DNA from: Dugong dugon
Taxonomy: Eukaryota > Chordata > Mammalia > Sirenia > Dugongidae
NCBI GenBank assembly: GCA_030035585.1
Contig: CM057464.1
Coordinates: forward strand, 28,475,465-28,539,464
Direction of reading: 5' to 3'
Length of the DNA: 64,000 bases
Shown: positions 21,506 to 31,938 of the stretch, in pieces
Numbering within the stretch: the first letter of the stretch is position 1
Layout of the letters: each line of letters begins with the position of its first letter
The notes under the pieces: generated by a model
Databases searched by the model: none
Seen by the model: only the letters and a program-made list of their open reading frames with translations
Told to the model about the DNA's origin: nothing
Program-made: the position numbers and the translations under genes

Positions 21506-21733
21506 TCAAATGGGAGAATCCCTGCACAGACGGAGGAAGTAACTGGAATCATTTTTTTCAAGACCAGTAGACTCTTGTTGTCTGGGTAATTCCATTTGAG
21601 TTATGGGATAATTGCTGGGAAGTTCTTGCTGAGAACTCACTGTAGCAGTGTCCACAAAAGTACCTTTTACAGAGTCAGTGAAAAACGTGGGTGGGTCAAT
21701 ATCTCCCTTCTGGTCTAGATCAGGGGTCAGCAC
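21506..21733 (-). CDS. Unrecognised terminal-exon-like ORF
   Basis: A - strand reading frame of 75 codons at most. It is probably best read from an acceptor-like GATCTAG at about 21719, because the first codons lie in a hAT-type repeat. The frame is rich in Asp, Ser, Thr and Gln, with segments such as DIDPPTFFTDSVKGTF and QMELPRQQESTGLEKNDSSY, and ends Asp-Ser-Pro-Ile-stop. Its composition resembles a real disordered protein C-terminus rather than random translation. A canonical - strand AATAAA follows about 115 bases after the stop. It lies in the ALDH5A1/KIAA0319 intergenic space. It could be the last exon of an unknown or lineage-specific transcript, a processed pseudogene fragment, or an ORF within a long ALDH5A1 3' UTR. 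Confidence 0.3.
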   Translation of the reverse strand: MLTPDLDQKGDIDPPTFFTDSVKGTFVDTATVSSQQELPSNYPITQMELPRQQESTGLEKNDSSYFLRLCRDSPI

Positions 21734-22055
21734 ACTTTTTCTGTAACAAGCTAAACAGTAAATGTTTTAGCCTTTGTGGACCATACTGTCTCTGCTGCAA
21801 CCACTCAACACTGCCATGAAAACAGCCATAGCAATATATTGTAAATGAATGGGCATGGCTGTGTTCCAATAAAACTTTTATTTATAGACACAAATCTGAA
21901 TTTTGTGTCATTTTCATGTATCATGAAATATTATTATTTTGATTTTTTTCCCCAACCATTTGAATATATAAAAACCATTCTTAGCATGTGTATTGCACAA
22001 AAACAGGTAGCAGGCCAGATTTGGTCTGTGGGCCAGTTTGCCAACCTTTGGTCTA
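21721..22055. mobile_element. hAT-type nonautonomous DNA transposon
   Basis: Starts CAGGGGTCAGCACACTTTTT, with internal TTCCAATAAAACTTTTATTT, and ends in a degenerate CAGTTTGCCAACCTTTGG terminal repeat. Opposite orientation to the copy at 18531. Confidence 0.65.
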
Positions 22056-22519
22056 ATGGTCCCTCCCTATTTCATGGTGTAAAGCATATTTTTAAAAAAA
22101 TCATATCCATCACATATGGTTACATTACTGAAAAACAAGAAGTGTTCATTGTAATTGCAAAATTCATTAAGGACATTGCAGTGAGTTGCTGGCCCTCAAT
22201 TTAGGTACCCAGTGAGCCAAATACACAAGAAAACTCATAATCTGCCACCCTTCCAAAGAATCGCTGGCTTACAAAGTTAAAAGTTTATTTGAAAGTATTC
22301 CTTCAAACATTTCACCATCAGTATTCCAGACTTCTGAATAACAATGTTAGAGCCTTTTCATGCTTAATGGAAAAAAACAAACACACCCAAGTCTTAAGAG
22401 TAATTAGTAATTAGAATGTTATATAAAACCTAAAACCTCTAAAAACTATAAAAAATAAGGAATAGAAATTAACTGTCACTATGCTGAATATGTGATTCTT
22501 GACAGGGCTTGGGCACTGT

Positions 22520-22719
22520 TTCCCATTGCCACCGAGTCAATCTCAACTCATAGCAACCCCATGTGTTACACAGTAGAACTGCTCCATAGGGTTTTCCTGG
22601 CTGTAATCTCTATAGAAGCCAACTGCTAGCCCTTTCTTCCACAGTGCTGGTGAGTGGGTTTGAACCGCCAACTTTTCAGTTAGTAGTAAAGCGCAAACCA
22701 TTTGCGCCACCCAGGGACC
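22520..22719 (-). mobile_element. AfroSINE, 'GTCCCTG' head variant
   Basis: Reversed copy ending GCGCCACCCAGGGACC. The frame 22543-22842 on the - strand is this repeat. Confidence 0.88.
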
Positions 22720-23227
22720 TTTGGGCAGTGTTACCAGGAAGCTAATTTCAGCTCCCTTCTCCTTCAGGCCTTGGGATATGGCTAGTGTGACCCTGGTCAA
22801 ATGGGAAGCAGCTCCACGATTGGCAGCCATTCCTAGGTGCACAAGGACTTTCCAGACCCTTCAGTTATTCAACCACAGCTCCCTCAAAGGGTCAACGAGG
22901 GATGCTAAGTATTGGGTGGGATTCAGGGGTAATGACATCTAGCACTACTCTCATTCATGCTTTCCTTGCGTTACCTAGAATGTCCACTGAATGTCAGTGG
23001 GTCTTGCACGCAGAGAACGTAGAAGGGAAGAAGTTTCATCTTTGCCTATTCAGCCAAAAACAGCCTTAATTCCATTCCTCAGTGTGTCAGGACGGATGGG
23101 AGAGCAGGCACTAGACATGACCACAAAGTCTACAATTTTCTTACTCAGAGTTTTTCTTTCAGGGTGAGCGGCAACATAGGCCATGGGGGCTTTCTACAAT
23201 GACTGTAGAAACTCTTCTTAGGTAAAA

Positions 23228-23439
23228 ACCAAACCAAATTCACTGCCAACAAGTCGATTCTGACTCATAGCAACCCTATACGGCAGGAGTAAAAATGCCC
23301 CATGGGGTTTCCAAGGCTGTAAATCTTTACGGAAGCACAATGTCCTATCTTTCTCCCATGGAGCTGCTGGTGGGTTTGAACTGGTAACTTTCTGGTAGCA
23401 GCTGAGCACTTTAACCACTACTGCACCACCAGGGCTCCT
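23228..23439 (-). mobile_element. AfroSINE, long variant, perfect target duplication
   Basis: Reversed copy flanked by TTCTTAGGTAAAA at 23215-23227 and 23440-23452. Thirteen matching bases indicate a fairly recent insertion. Confidence 0.92.
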
Positions 23440-23452
23440 TTCTTAGGTAAAA

Positions 23453-24763
23453 GGTGCCTGAAATTCAAGCTGCAGAGGAACCGGCAATTATGGAAATTCT
23501 CCCTCTTGACGTTACTGCAGTGCTTTTGTTTTTTGGAGGTGAAAGAGCAACCTTGCATACAGGCTGCACACAACAACCACCTACTCAGGCCCAGGCAGAT
23601 GGGCTCACCTGGGCCAAGCCACTGCCACTGCTGGAGGCACAAGGGGGCTGGGGTGGTGCTGCTAATAATAACTTACACTGCATTTTCATTTTTTTTGTAA
23701 AGCACTTCCACTTTCTCTTAGGCTCATAGTATGGCAGGGAGGCATGTGGAAGGGTATGTTCAAGGTAACAGAGCTACTCAGTAAAGGAGCCAGGCCTAGC
23801 AACTATGGCCCTTCCATCCTAAGAAGCTGCCTCTGCTATTCTTTCCCCCGACGCTTTGGCTCATTTCCTCAAGGAAACGAAATGAAATAGAAAACAGAAC
23901 CAAAATGAAAATCTTTAAGCAGTAAATTCAGGATGATGAGGCATCAATGTACAAAGTGATTCAGAAAGAGGAGAGGTGTTCCTCCATTCTTCAGAAAAGC
24001 ACAGGCCATTCTGTGTGATTTCAGAAGTCTGAAAACCAGTAAATTCGGGCAATGGAAAAATTTAGAAATGGATAGTGGTGATGGTTGCACAAGTGAACAC
24101 AACGTCACTGAATTGTATATGTACAAAAAATGCTAAAATGGCAAATGTTTTGTTATATATACTTTTACCACAATAAAAAAAATTCATCCAGTAAAAAAAA
24201 AAAAAAAAAAATCAATCGATTCAACCTCCACTGTAACAACCCTGGACCTGGACACACAATGAGTCTTTAGGGCTGAGCTGGCTGACTGCTAGGGAAGGAA
24301 GGGGATGTTGTGCCCCCTGACCAGCCCATCAGTCATACTTGGGCTCTGTCATGCTGCCCCCTGGGCACGTGCTCCAGAACCACATGAGAGGTGGTTGTGT
24401 CATTGCATAGTCAGTAACCAAGCCCTTGTGACAGGGCAGAAGGGGCTGCCTGCCTCACGCCAAGCACTGCTCTGGAGCAGTCTGGGTTGTGGGAGGTCCC
24501 AGGACTTCACTCTACAAACCCAGTGCTGGTTCTCCTGGAGTCTGCAGCCACTACCATGTGGCACATATTGGTCCCTAGTTGGGTGATGGGAGATGCAGAA
24601 TGAGCATCTGTTTTAAGATTACAAGGACCAGATGAGTCTAAAACATTCATACACTCAGATAACCTAGGAAGACCCTGTTAAGTTTATCTAAAATAATGGA
24701 TGGCATGTCCCCACTTATGTAGGTAAGTTTTTTTATTTTTATACTTTAGAGGATTGAAGGATC
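23453..24763. other. ALDH5A1 3' flank
   Basis: Holds a faint MIR (about 23660-23830), an L1 tail (24040-24185, GGTGATGGTTGCACAA, then ACTTTTACCACAATAAAAA) and an A18 run near 24195. Otherwise unique. Confidence 0.4.
24732..24737 (-). promoter_or_regulatory. Proximal ALDH5A1 polyadenylation signal candidate
   Basis: AATAAA on the - strand, 26 bases after the ALDH5A1 stop codon, within a short A/T-rich run. It would give a very short 3' UTR. More distal signals exist at 21385 and 21046. Confidence 0.3.
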
Positions 24764-25320
<557 letters not shown>

Positions 25321-25435
25321 ACTGCTTCCCAAAAACTAAAGTTAAAAAAAAAATCCCAGGGGAGTATTTAAAAGACAAACTCCAGCACTCATTTGAGAAA
25401 ATCATCATGGCTGCTGAACGAAGAAAAACGCATAC

Positions 25436-25494
25436 CTGCTAAACCAACGTCAGCCGCGTTAGCGATTGCTACAGCCTCCTCCTCTGTGTCAAAT
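25436..25494 (-). CDS. ALDH5A1: ALDH5A1 internal exon (59 bases)
   Basis: A short exon between a TTTGGCAG acceptor and a GTATGC donor. With the two bases carried from the previous exon it reads Lys-FDTEEEAVAIANAADVGLA and the first base of Gly. This is the conserved segment leading to the last strands of the ALDH catalytic domain. Phases 2 in and 1 out agree exactly with the exons at 36027-36196 and 24764-24969. The neighbouring introns hold an AfroSINE and L1 fragments on one side and a long L1 cluster on the other. Confidence 0.94.
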
Positions 25495-25749
25495 CTGCCA
25501 AAGTTAAGAGGGGTCATAAGCAAAATCTGTAAGGGAAAGAGTGAAGAAAACCAGCTCTCTTTTCTCCTGATTTGTTCCCTAAATCATAGCAAGGGTCGAA
25601 TCACAGTTTTGCAAAGAGATCAAAGAACATGGTGAAGAAGAAAACAGCACCATTCACTGTGATGACTCAGCAATCACGGCTGGCACACTAAAATTGTATC
25701 GGCTTCATCTCTTCTAATTTATTTTTGTTAGCCGCCAACCCATGTGACT

Positions 25750-26120
25750 CTGTGGGATTTTTTTTTTTCTTTTAATTTTTTTTTTATTTTACTTCAGATG
25801 AAGGTTTACAGAACAAATAGTTTCTCATTAAACAGTCAGTACACATATTGTTTTATGATATTAACAACCCCACGACATGTCAACACTCTCCCTTCTCGAC
25901 CTTGGAGGACCTTTTTTTTGGTGAAAATATACATACCCAAAGTTACACCATTTCAAAAATTTCTACATGTATACTTCGGTGACATCGATTACATTCTTCC
26001 CATTTGCTGCTATTCTATCTTTTCCAAATTATTCCATCACCATTGTCTTCAACTCACTGCCCCCTAGGCTTCCCATCAAACCTTTTGAGTTTCTGTTTTC
26101 AATTTGATCTCACATAGACT
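25750..26120 (-). mobile_element. Two short L1 tails in series
   Basis: A lineage-specific L1 3' end (25752-25905, GATGAAGGTTTACAGAAC) abuts an older L1 3' UTR fragment (25906-26120, GGTGAAAATATACATACCC). Both are reversed. Confidence 0.65.
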
Positions 26121-29100
26121 TTTTTTTTTTTTTTTACTTTAGATGAAGGTTTACAGGATAGTTTCTCATTAAACAGTACACATATTGCCCTATGACAATG
26201 GTTAACAACCCCAAAACAAGTAAACACTGTCCCTTCTCAACCTTGGGTTCCCTATCACCAGCTTTCCTGTCCCCTCCTGCCTCCTAGTCCTTGTCCCTGG
26301 ACTTTTGTGCCTCATTATTCCCATTTTGTTTTATGAGGTTGTCCAATCCCTGGCTGAACGGTGAACCTCGGGAGTGACTTCACCACTGAGCTAAAAGGGT
26401 GTCTGGGGGCCATACCCTCAGGATTTCTCCAGTCTGCCAGGCCAGTAAATCTGGTCTTTTTTTGTGAGTTAGTTTCTATATTGTTTCCCAGCTCTGTTCA
26501 GGACCCTCTATTGTGATCCCAGTCAGAGCAGTCAGTGGTGGTAGCCAGGCACCATCTAACTGTACTGGACTCAGTCCGGTGAAGGCTGTGGTAGCCGTGG
26601 TCCATTAGTCCTTTGGAATAATCTTTTCCTTGTATCTTGTTCTCTTCATTCTCCCTTGCTCCCAAAGGGGTGAGACCAGTGGAGTATCTTAGATGGCTGC
26701 TCACAGGCTTTTAAGACCCCAGACACTACTCACCAAGGTAGAATGTGGAACATTGTCTTTATAAACTTTGTTATGCCAATTGAGCTAGATGTTCCCCAAG
26801 ACCATGGTCCCCACAGCCCTCCACCCAGCAATTCAGTCCCTTAGGGAGTTTGGAAGTGTCTACGAAGCTTCTGTGACCTTTCCTTGTACAAGTTGTGCTG
26901 GCTTCCCCAGTACTGTGTACTGTCGTACCCTTCACCAAAGTTACCACTTTTATCTGTTGTCTACTTAGTTCCCCCCTCCGCCCCTCCCATCCCTTGTAAC
27001 CAACAAAGATTGTTTCTTTTTGTGTGTAAACTTTTACATGAGTTTTTACAGTAGAGGTCTCATACAATATTTGTGATTGACTTATTTCATTCAGCATAAT
27101 GTCCTCCAGTTTCATCCATGTTATGAGATACTTCAGATTCATCATTGTTCTTTATCTTTACATAATAGTCCATTGTGTGTATGTACCATAGTTTGTTTAT
27201 CCATTCATCTGTTGATGGGCATCTAGGTTGTTTCCATCTTTTTGCTATTGTGAACAGTGCTGCAATGAATACGGGTGTGCAAATGTCTATTCGTGTGACG
27301 GCTCTTATTTCTCTAGGATATATTCCTACGAGTGGGATTGCATGTTGTACTGCTTTTTTTTTTGTGGTGCTGACATTTTCTTTGTTCCTCTTACTCTCCT
27401 GTGCTGAGTTTCTCTTGTTTTGTGAATTTTTTTTTCATTTCTTCTGTTTTTGTAGGTTTTATTTTTACTGAGACTTTATGTTTTTCTTCTTTATTTTGAT
27501 GAGTAGGTTTGTTAACTTTCTTTGTGGTTACCTTGGAATTTACCCTTATCTTCCTAGATTTGAACCAGTCTATTATTACTTGGTATCACCCTGCCTTCCT
27601 CTCCATTAGAAGGTTCTATACCTACACCATTTATTCCCTCTTTTATTGTTCTGATGCTGTTGTTAACCTCTCTGATTCCCTGTTGTAATTCTTTTGGTTT
27701 TGCATAGTCCTTAAGAGTTCATTTCCTAGGTTGGTATCTGGCTAGTACAGTCCTCTGTCCTATATTCAGCTTGTGGTCTGATGTTGTTTGTTCTCAGATT
27801 AAGGAACCCCCTTTAATAAGTTTTGTAAATTTGGTTTGGTTTTTACATAGTCCTTCAATTTCTGTTTATCTGGAAATGACCTAATTTCACCATCATATTT
27901 AAATGAGAATTTTGCAGGATATATTATTCTTGGCTGGCAATTTTTTTCTTTCAAGGTTTTATATATGTCATTCCATTGCCTTCTTGCCTGCATGGTTCCT
28001 GCCAAATAATCCGAGCTTAGTCTTATTATTTCTCCTCTGTATGTGACTTTTTGTTTTTCTTGAGCTGCTCTCAGGATTCTTTGTTTGCCTTTGGATTTAG
28101 TAAGTGTGATTATGATATGCCTTGGTGATTTTCTTTTGGGGTCTATCCTGTATGGGGTTCATTGAGCTTCTTGGATGGTCAGCTTTTTATCTTTCACAAT
28201 ATAGGGGAAGTTTTCTGTCAGCAGTTCTTCAATGATCCTCTCTGTGTTTTCTGTTTTCTCCCTGTTCTGGAACTCAGATCACTTGCAGATTTTTGCTTTT
28301 GATTGTATCCAACATAATTCTCAGGGTCTCTTCATTTTTCTGATTTTTCCTCAGAGTTCTATCCAAGTGTTTTTCTTCAGTTTCTCCAATCCTATCTTCC
28401 ATCGTTTCAAATCTGCTCCTCAGCCCTTCTATGACACTGTCCGTTTCTGAAATCTTGTTGTTTATCTTTTGGATTTCTAATTGTTGTTTTTGTATGATTT
28501 CTAGTTGTGAATTTATTTTAGCATTTTTTCCCTGTATTATTTTCTTGAATTTTTCCATTTTTTTGTCTGTTTTTTCCATGAATTTCTCTGCCTTTTCCAT
28601 GAATTTGTCTATTTTTTTCCCATTTTTGTCTGCTTTTTGCTTCAACTCTTGCGTAATTCTGAATATTAGGGATTTGAATTCCCTATCAGTTAGATCTAGT
28701 GCCTTTTCTTCTACTGGAAGGTCATCTGATGTTTTATTTTGGACGCCTACTGGAGCCATCCTGTCCTGTTTTTGTAAATGTTTTGATATTGTCTGCTGTC
28801 TTCGGGGCATCCAGTGGTTATTTTTCTCATTTATTGATTGTAGATTTGTTTGTTTCGTCCTGCTTTTTTGTTCTATTTGGTTATGTCTGAGCAGGCAGGC
28901 TGCGCGTTCTTTGTTGTTTGCTAGTCTGTAGGCACAATACTTTTCACCTCCTTCTCCAATAGGCAGGGTCAGTCACTCAGGTATGGTACAGCAGGGCTGG
29001 TCCAGCTGAAGGGGAGTTGCTGGGATGGGTTGTTTGTGGCACATACCAGGACAGACAGTGCAGAGTGGGAATCAGTGCAGGACAGGTTCCAGTAGACTAT

Positions 29101-29785
29101 GCCTGTGCTGCTTGGGAGTGTGACGTTCAGTGCACAGCACAGGTAGGCAGGAAGGAGGGGGTAAATTGTGACGTGTGGCGCTAAGATGGGTATGGGAAAG
29201 AGGACAGAGGAACAGGAGCCAAAAACATATACACAAACAAAAAAGAGTGCTAAGGGAGCTTGCTATTGGAGTGGAAAGATGAGAGACTGAGAAATGAGGA
29301 AAAACAAAAATGAAAAAAAAAAAAAGAAAAAGGGTAAAAGAAAAAAATAGAGAAACTAGAAATGAAGACAGACAAAAAGGGAATAAGAGAGAGAAAAAAC
29401 AAAACAAGAAAAAGGAAATGCCCCCAAGGATGTCCCTGTCCGTCTGCACAGAGTAAGGGAGTAGCTTCCAAGCCACGCAGTACTGCCCTGCTAGAAGGGG
29501 CTCCTAAGCCAAGAAAAGAAAAAGAGAACAAATCAAAACAGAACAAATCAGAGCAAACAAACAAAAAAGCCCCAGGGGGTCCTACTAGCATGGCAGCACG
29601 GGCCGGGAGGCAGTTTCACAGTCAATCAGTGTTTCACAGCCTTTCAGGAAGAAGCAAAAATGGCGCACGGAGCCATGTATTTGAGAGAAAGGAAGGGGAG
29701 GTGGTGAGAGGTAAGGAAGAAATCTAAAGAAGCAGAAAAAGCAACACCAGCAGCCAACAAAAGGCACTCAGGGAGCTCTGCTGAA
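26120..29785 (-). mobile_element. ORF2-less 'half-L1' (HAL1-like)
   Basis: A reversed L1 with 3' UTR and the last part of ORF2 (26120-27340), joined near 27341 directly to the ORF1-ORF2 spacer, then ORF1 and most of the 5' UTR. Compared with the copy at 47373-55156, about 3.5 kb of ORF2 is absent, including the endonuclease and reverse transcriptase. ORF1 is visible as a 178-codon coiled-coil N-terminal frame (28274-28810) and a C-terminal frame (27799-28005), with a frameshifted middle. The 5' end stops near 29785 against RTE sequence. Confidence 0.75.
28274..28810 (-). pseudogene. L1 ORF1 N-terminal frame with coiled coil
   Basis: A 178-codon frame in the half-L1, from MPRRQQTISKHLQKQ through a Lys/Glu-rich coiled coil with a short internal repetition (KFMEKAEKFMEKTDKKMEK) to a frameshift before the RNA-recognition domain. 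ORF1p is the L1 RNA-binding trimer. This copy cannot give a complete protein in one frame; the C-terminal domain resumes at 27799-28005. Confidence 0.75.
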
Positions 29786-30108
29786 ACCTGTCCACCATGG
29801 GTGATCCTGCTAGTATTTGAAATACTGGTGGCAGAGCTTCCAGCATCACAGCAACACTCAAGCCACCAAAGTACAACAAACTGATGGATGGGTAGTGGTG
29901 ATCTACTTCCAAAATACTGTCCAATATAATGCTGGAAGATGAGCCCCCTAGATTGGAAGGCACTAAAAATACGAAGTGGCTGCAACAAGGGACTTGAGCA
30001 ATCCAATGATCAGGATGATGGTGCTAGAACAAGCAATGTTTTGTTCCGTAGTGCATGTGGTTGCCATGAGTTGGCGCAGACTCAACAGATGGTAACAACA
30101 ACAATAAT
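29786..30108 (+). mobile_element. Rearranged, internally deleted RTE
   Basis: RTE 5' sequence runs in the - orientation at 29786-29890 (CTGAAACCTGTCCACCATGG), then in the + orientation from about 29890 (AATGCTGGAAGATGAGCCCC). It jumps to the RTE 3' end (GTTGCCATGAGTTGGCGCAG, ACAACAACAATAAT). This is consistent with 5' inversion plus internal deletion. Confidence 0.6.
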
Positions 30109-30255
30109 CACCACCCTATGAGGTAGATAATAGTTTTTACCCCTTTTTTATGTGATGAAACTGAGGCTCAGAGAAGTTAACTTGTCCAAGGGAATGCAGC
30201 TCTTAAGAGACTGAATCTGCACCCAGTTCAACTCTAAAGCCTGCATTCTTAAATA
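30108..30255 (+). repeat. MIR-type SINE fragment
   Basis: MIR 3' half: CCCTATGAGGTAGATAATAG, then GAAACTGAGGCTCAGAGAAG. Confidence 0.75.
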
Positions 30256-31285
30256 TTGCATCCTTCCAGTTTCCTGTGAAAATGTGAAGTTCACATTCTA
30301 GGTGAAATTTTTTTATTAAAACAAACAAGGTGAAAGTTCTTCAAGTGGCCCATTGCCCTGATGGTGGAATAATGTATAAACTTCATTGTCAAAATGATAA
30401 CAAAACCAGCAAAATATGTGGTAAGGAAGATTTCTGACCAAAAGAGGCTTACATAAATGGAAAAACATACCATGCTCATGGAAAGGAAGACGCAAAACTG
30501 TGAACATGTCAATTCCACCCAAAGTAATCTACAGATATAATGCAATCCCGATCCAAATGCCAACAGCATTCTTTAATAAGATGGAAAAACTATTAACGAA
30601 CTTTATATGAAAAGGAAAGAGGCCCCGGATAAGCAAAGCATTATTGAAGGAAAAGAACAAAGCAGATCTCATACTACTTGATCTCAGAACCTACTATAGA
30701 GCCATGGTAGTCAAAACAGCCTGCTACTGGTACAATGACAGACGCATAGACCAATGGAACAGAATCAAGCACCCAGATGTAAATCCATCTACCTATGGTC
30801 AGCTGATGTTTGACAATGGACCAAAGTACGTTAAATGGGGAAAAGACAGATTCTTAAACAAATGGTGCTGGCATAACTGGAAGTCCATCTGTAAAAAAAT
30901 TAAATAGGACCCATACCTCACACCATACACAAAAACTAACTCAAAATGGTTCAAAGACCTAAATATACAACCTAAAATGAAAAGGTCATGGAAGAAAAGA
31001 TAGGGACAATGCTAGGGGCCTTAATATATGGTATAAATAGAATACAAACCTTAACTAAAAATGCACAAACACCAGAAGATAGATTAGATAACTGGGAGCT
31101 CCTTAAAATTAAACACTTATCCATATCAAAAGACTTCACCAAAAGAGTAAAAAGAGAACCTACAGACTGGGAAAAATTTTTTAACTAGGACATAACTGAC
31201 AAGGGTCTAATCTCTAAAATCTATAAAATACTTCAACACCTCAACAACAAAAAGACAATCCAATTAAAAAATGGGCAAAGGATAT

Positions 31286-31699
31286 TGTCATGAATTGAAT
31301 TGTGTTCCCCAGAAATATGTGTGTTAATTTGGCTGGGGCATGATTCCCATTATTGTGTGACTGTCCACCATTTTGTCATCTGATGTGATTTTCCTATGTG
31401 TTGTAAAATCTGCCTCTATGATGTTAATGAGACAGCATTAGAGACCACCAAGAAAGCAATGCCAGGAGCAAAATGTGTCCTTCAGACCCAGGGTTCCTGT
31501 GCGGAGAAGCTCCTAGTCCAGGGGAAGATTGATGAGAAGGCCCTTCCTCCAGAGCCAACAAAGAGAGAAAGCCTTCCCCTGGAGCTGACGCCCTGAATTT
31601 GGCCTTTGTGCCTACTTTACTGTGAGGAAATAAATTTCTCTTTGTTAAAGCCTTCCACTTGTGGTATTTCTGTTATAGCAGCACTAGATAACTAAGACA
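31286..31699 (+). repeat. Solo LTR, MaLR-like, inside L1
   Basis: A 414-bp LTR, TGTCATGAATTG to AACTAAGACA, with a perfect 5-bp duplication GATAT (31281-31285 and 31700-31704). Removing it restores continuous L1 text. Confidence 0.88.
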
Positions 31700-31777
31700 G
31701 ATATGAACAGACACTTCACCAAAGAAGACATTCAGGTGGCTAACAGACACATGAGGAAATGCTCACAATCATAAGCT

Positions 31778-31938
31778 ACTGTTGTTGTTAGGTGCCATCG
31801 AGTTGGTTTCGACTCATAGCGACCCTACAGGACAGAGTAGAACTGCTCCATAGAGTTTCCAAGGAGAGAGGCTGGTGGATTTGAACTGCCGACCTTTTGG
31901 TTAGCAGCTGAGCTCTTTATCACTATGCCACCAGGGCT
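31778..31938 (-). mobile_element. AfroSINE with RTE-type tail, inside L1
   Basis: Reversed copy starting GTTGTTGTTAGGTGCCATCG (the RTE tail form) and ending CCACCAGGGCTC, with AAGCTAC on both sides. The tail differs from the GGTTTGGTTTTT form of most copies. Confidence 0.82.

Larger units (their letters stand above)
20824..22519. other. Repeat-poor intergenic block, candidate ALDH5A1 3' UTR
   Basis: Unique-looking A/T-rich DNA with two - strand polyadenylation signals, the unrecognised ORF at 21506-21733 and a hAT element at 21721-22055. The text reads like a mammalian 3' UTR on the - strand, but no transcript link to ALDH5A1 can be shown here. Confidence 0.35.

Noticed and set aside
22543-22842. 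A 99-codon - strand ORF
   Set aside because: Runs through an AfroSINE; similar peptides recur wherever this repeat is open.
28431-28931. A 166-codon + strand ORF, Phe/Ser/Cys-rich
   Set aside because: It is the exact antisense of the L1 ORF1 coiled-coil region; the hydrophobic composition comes from complementing Lys/Glu codons.
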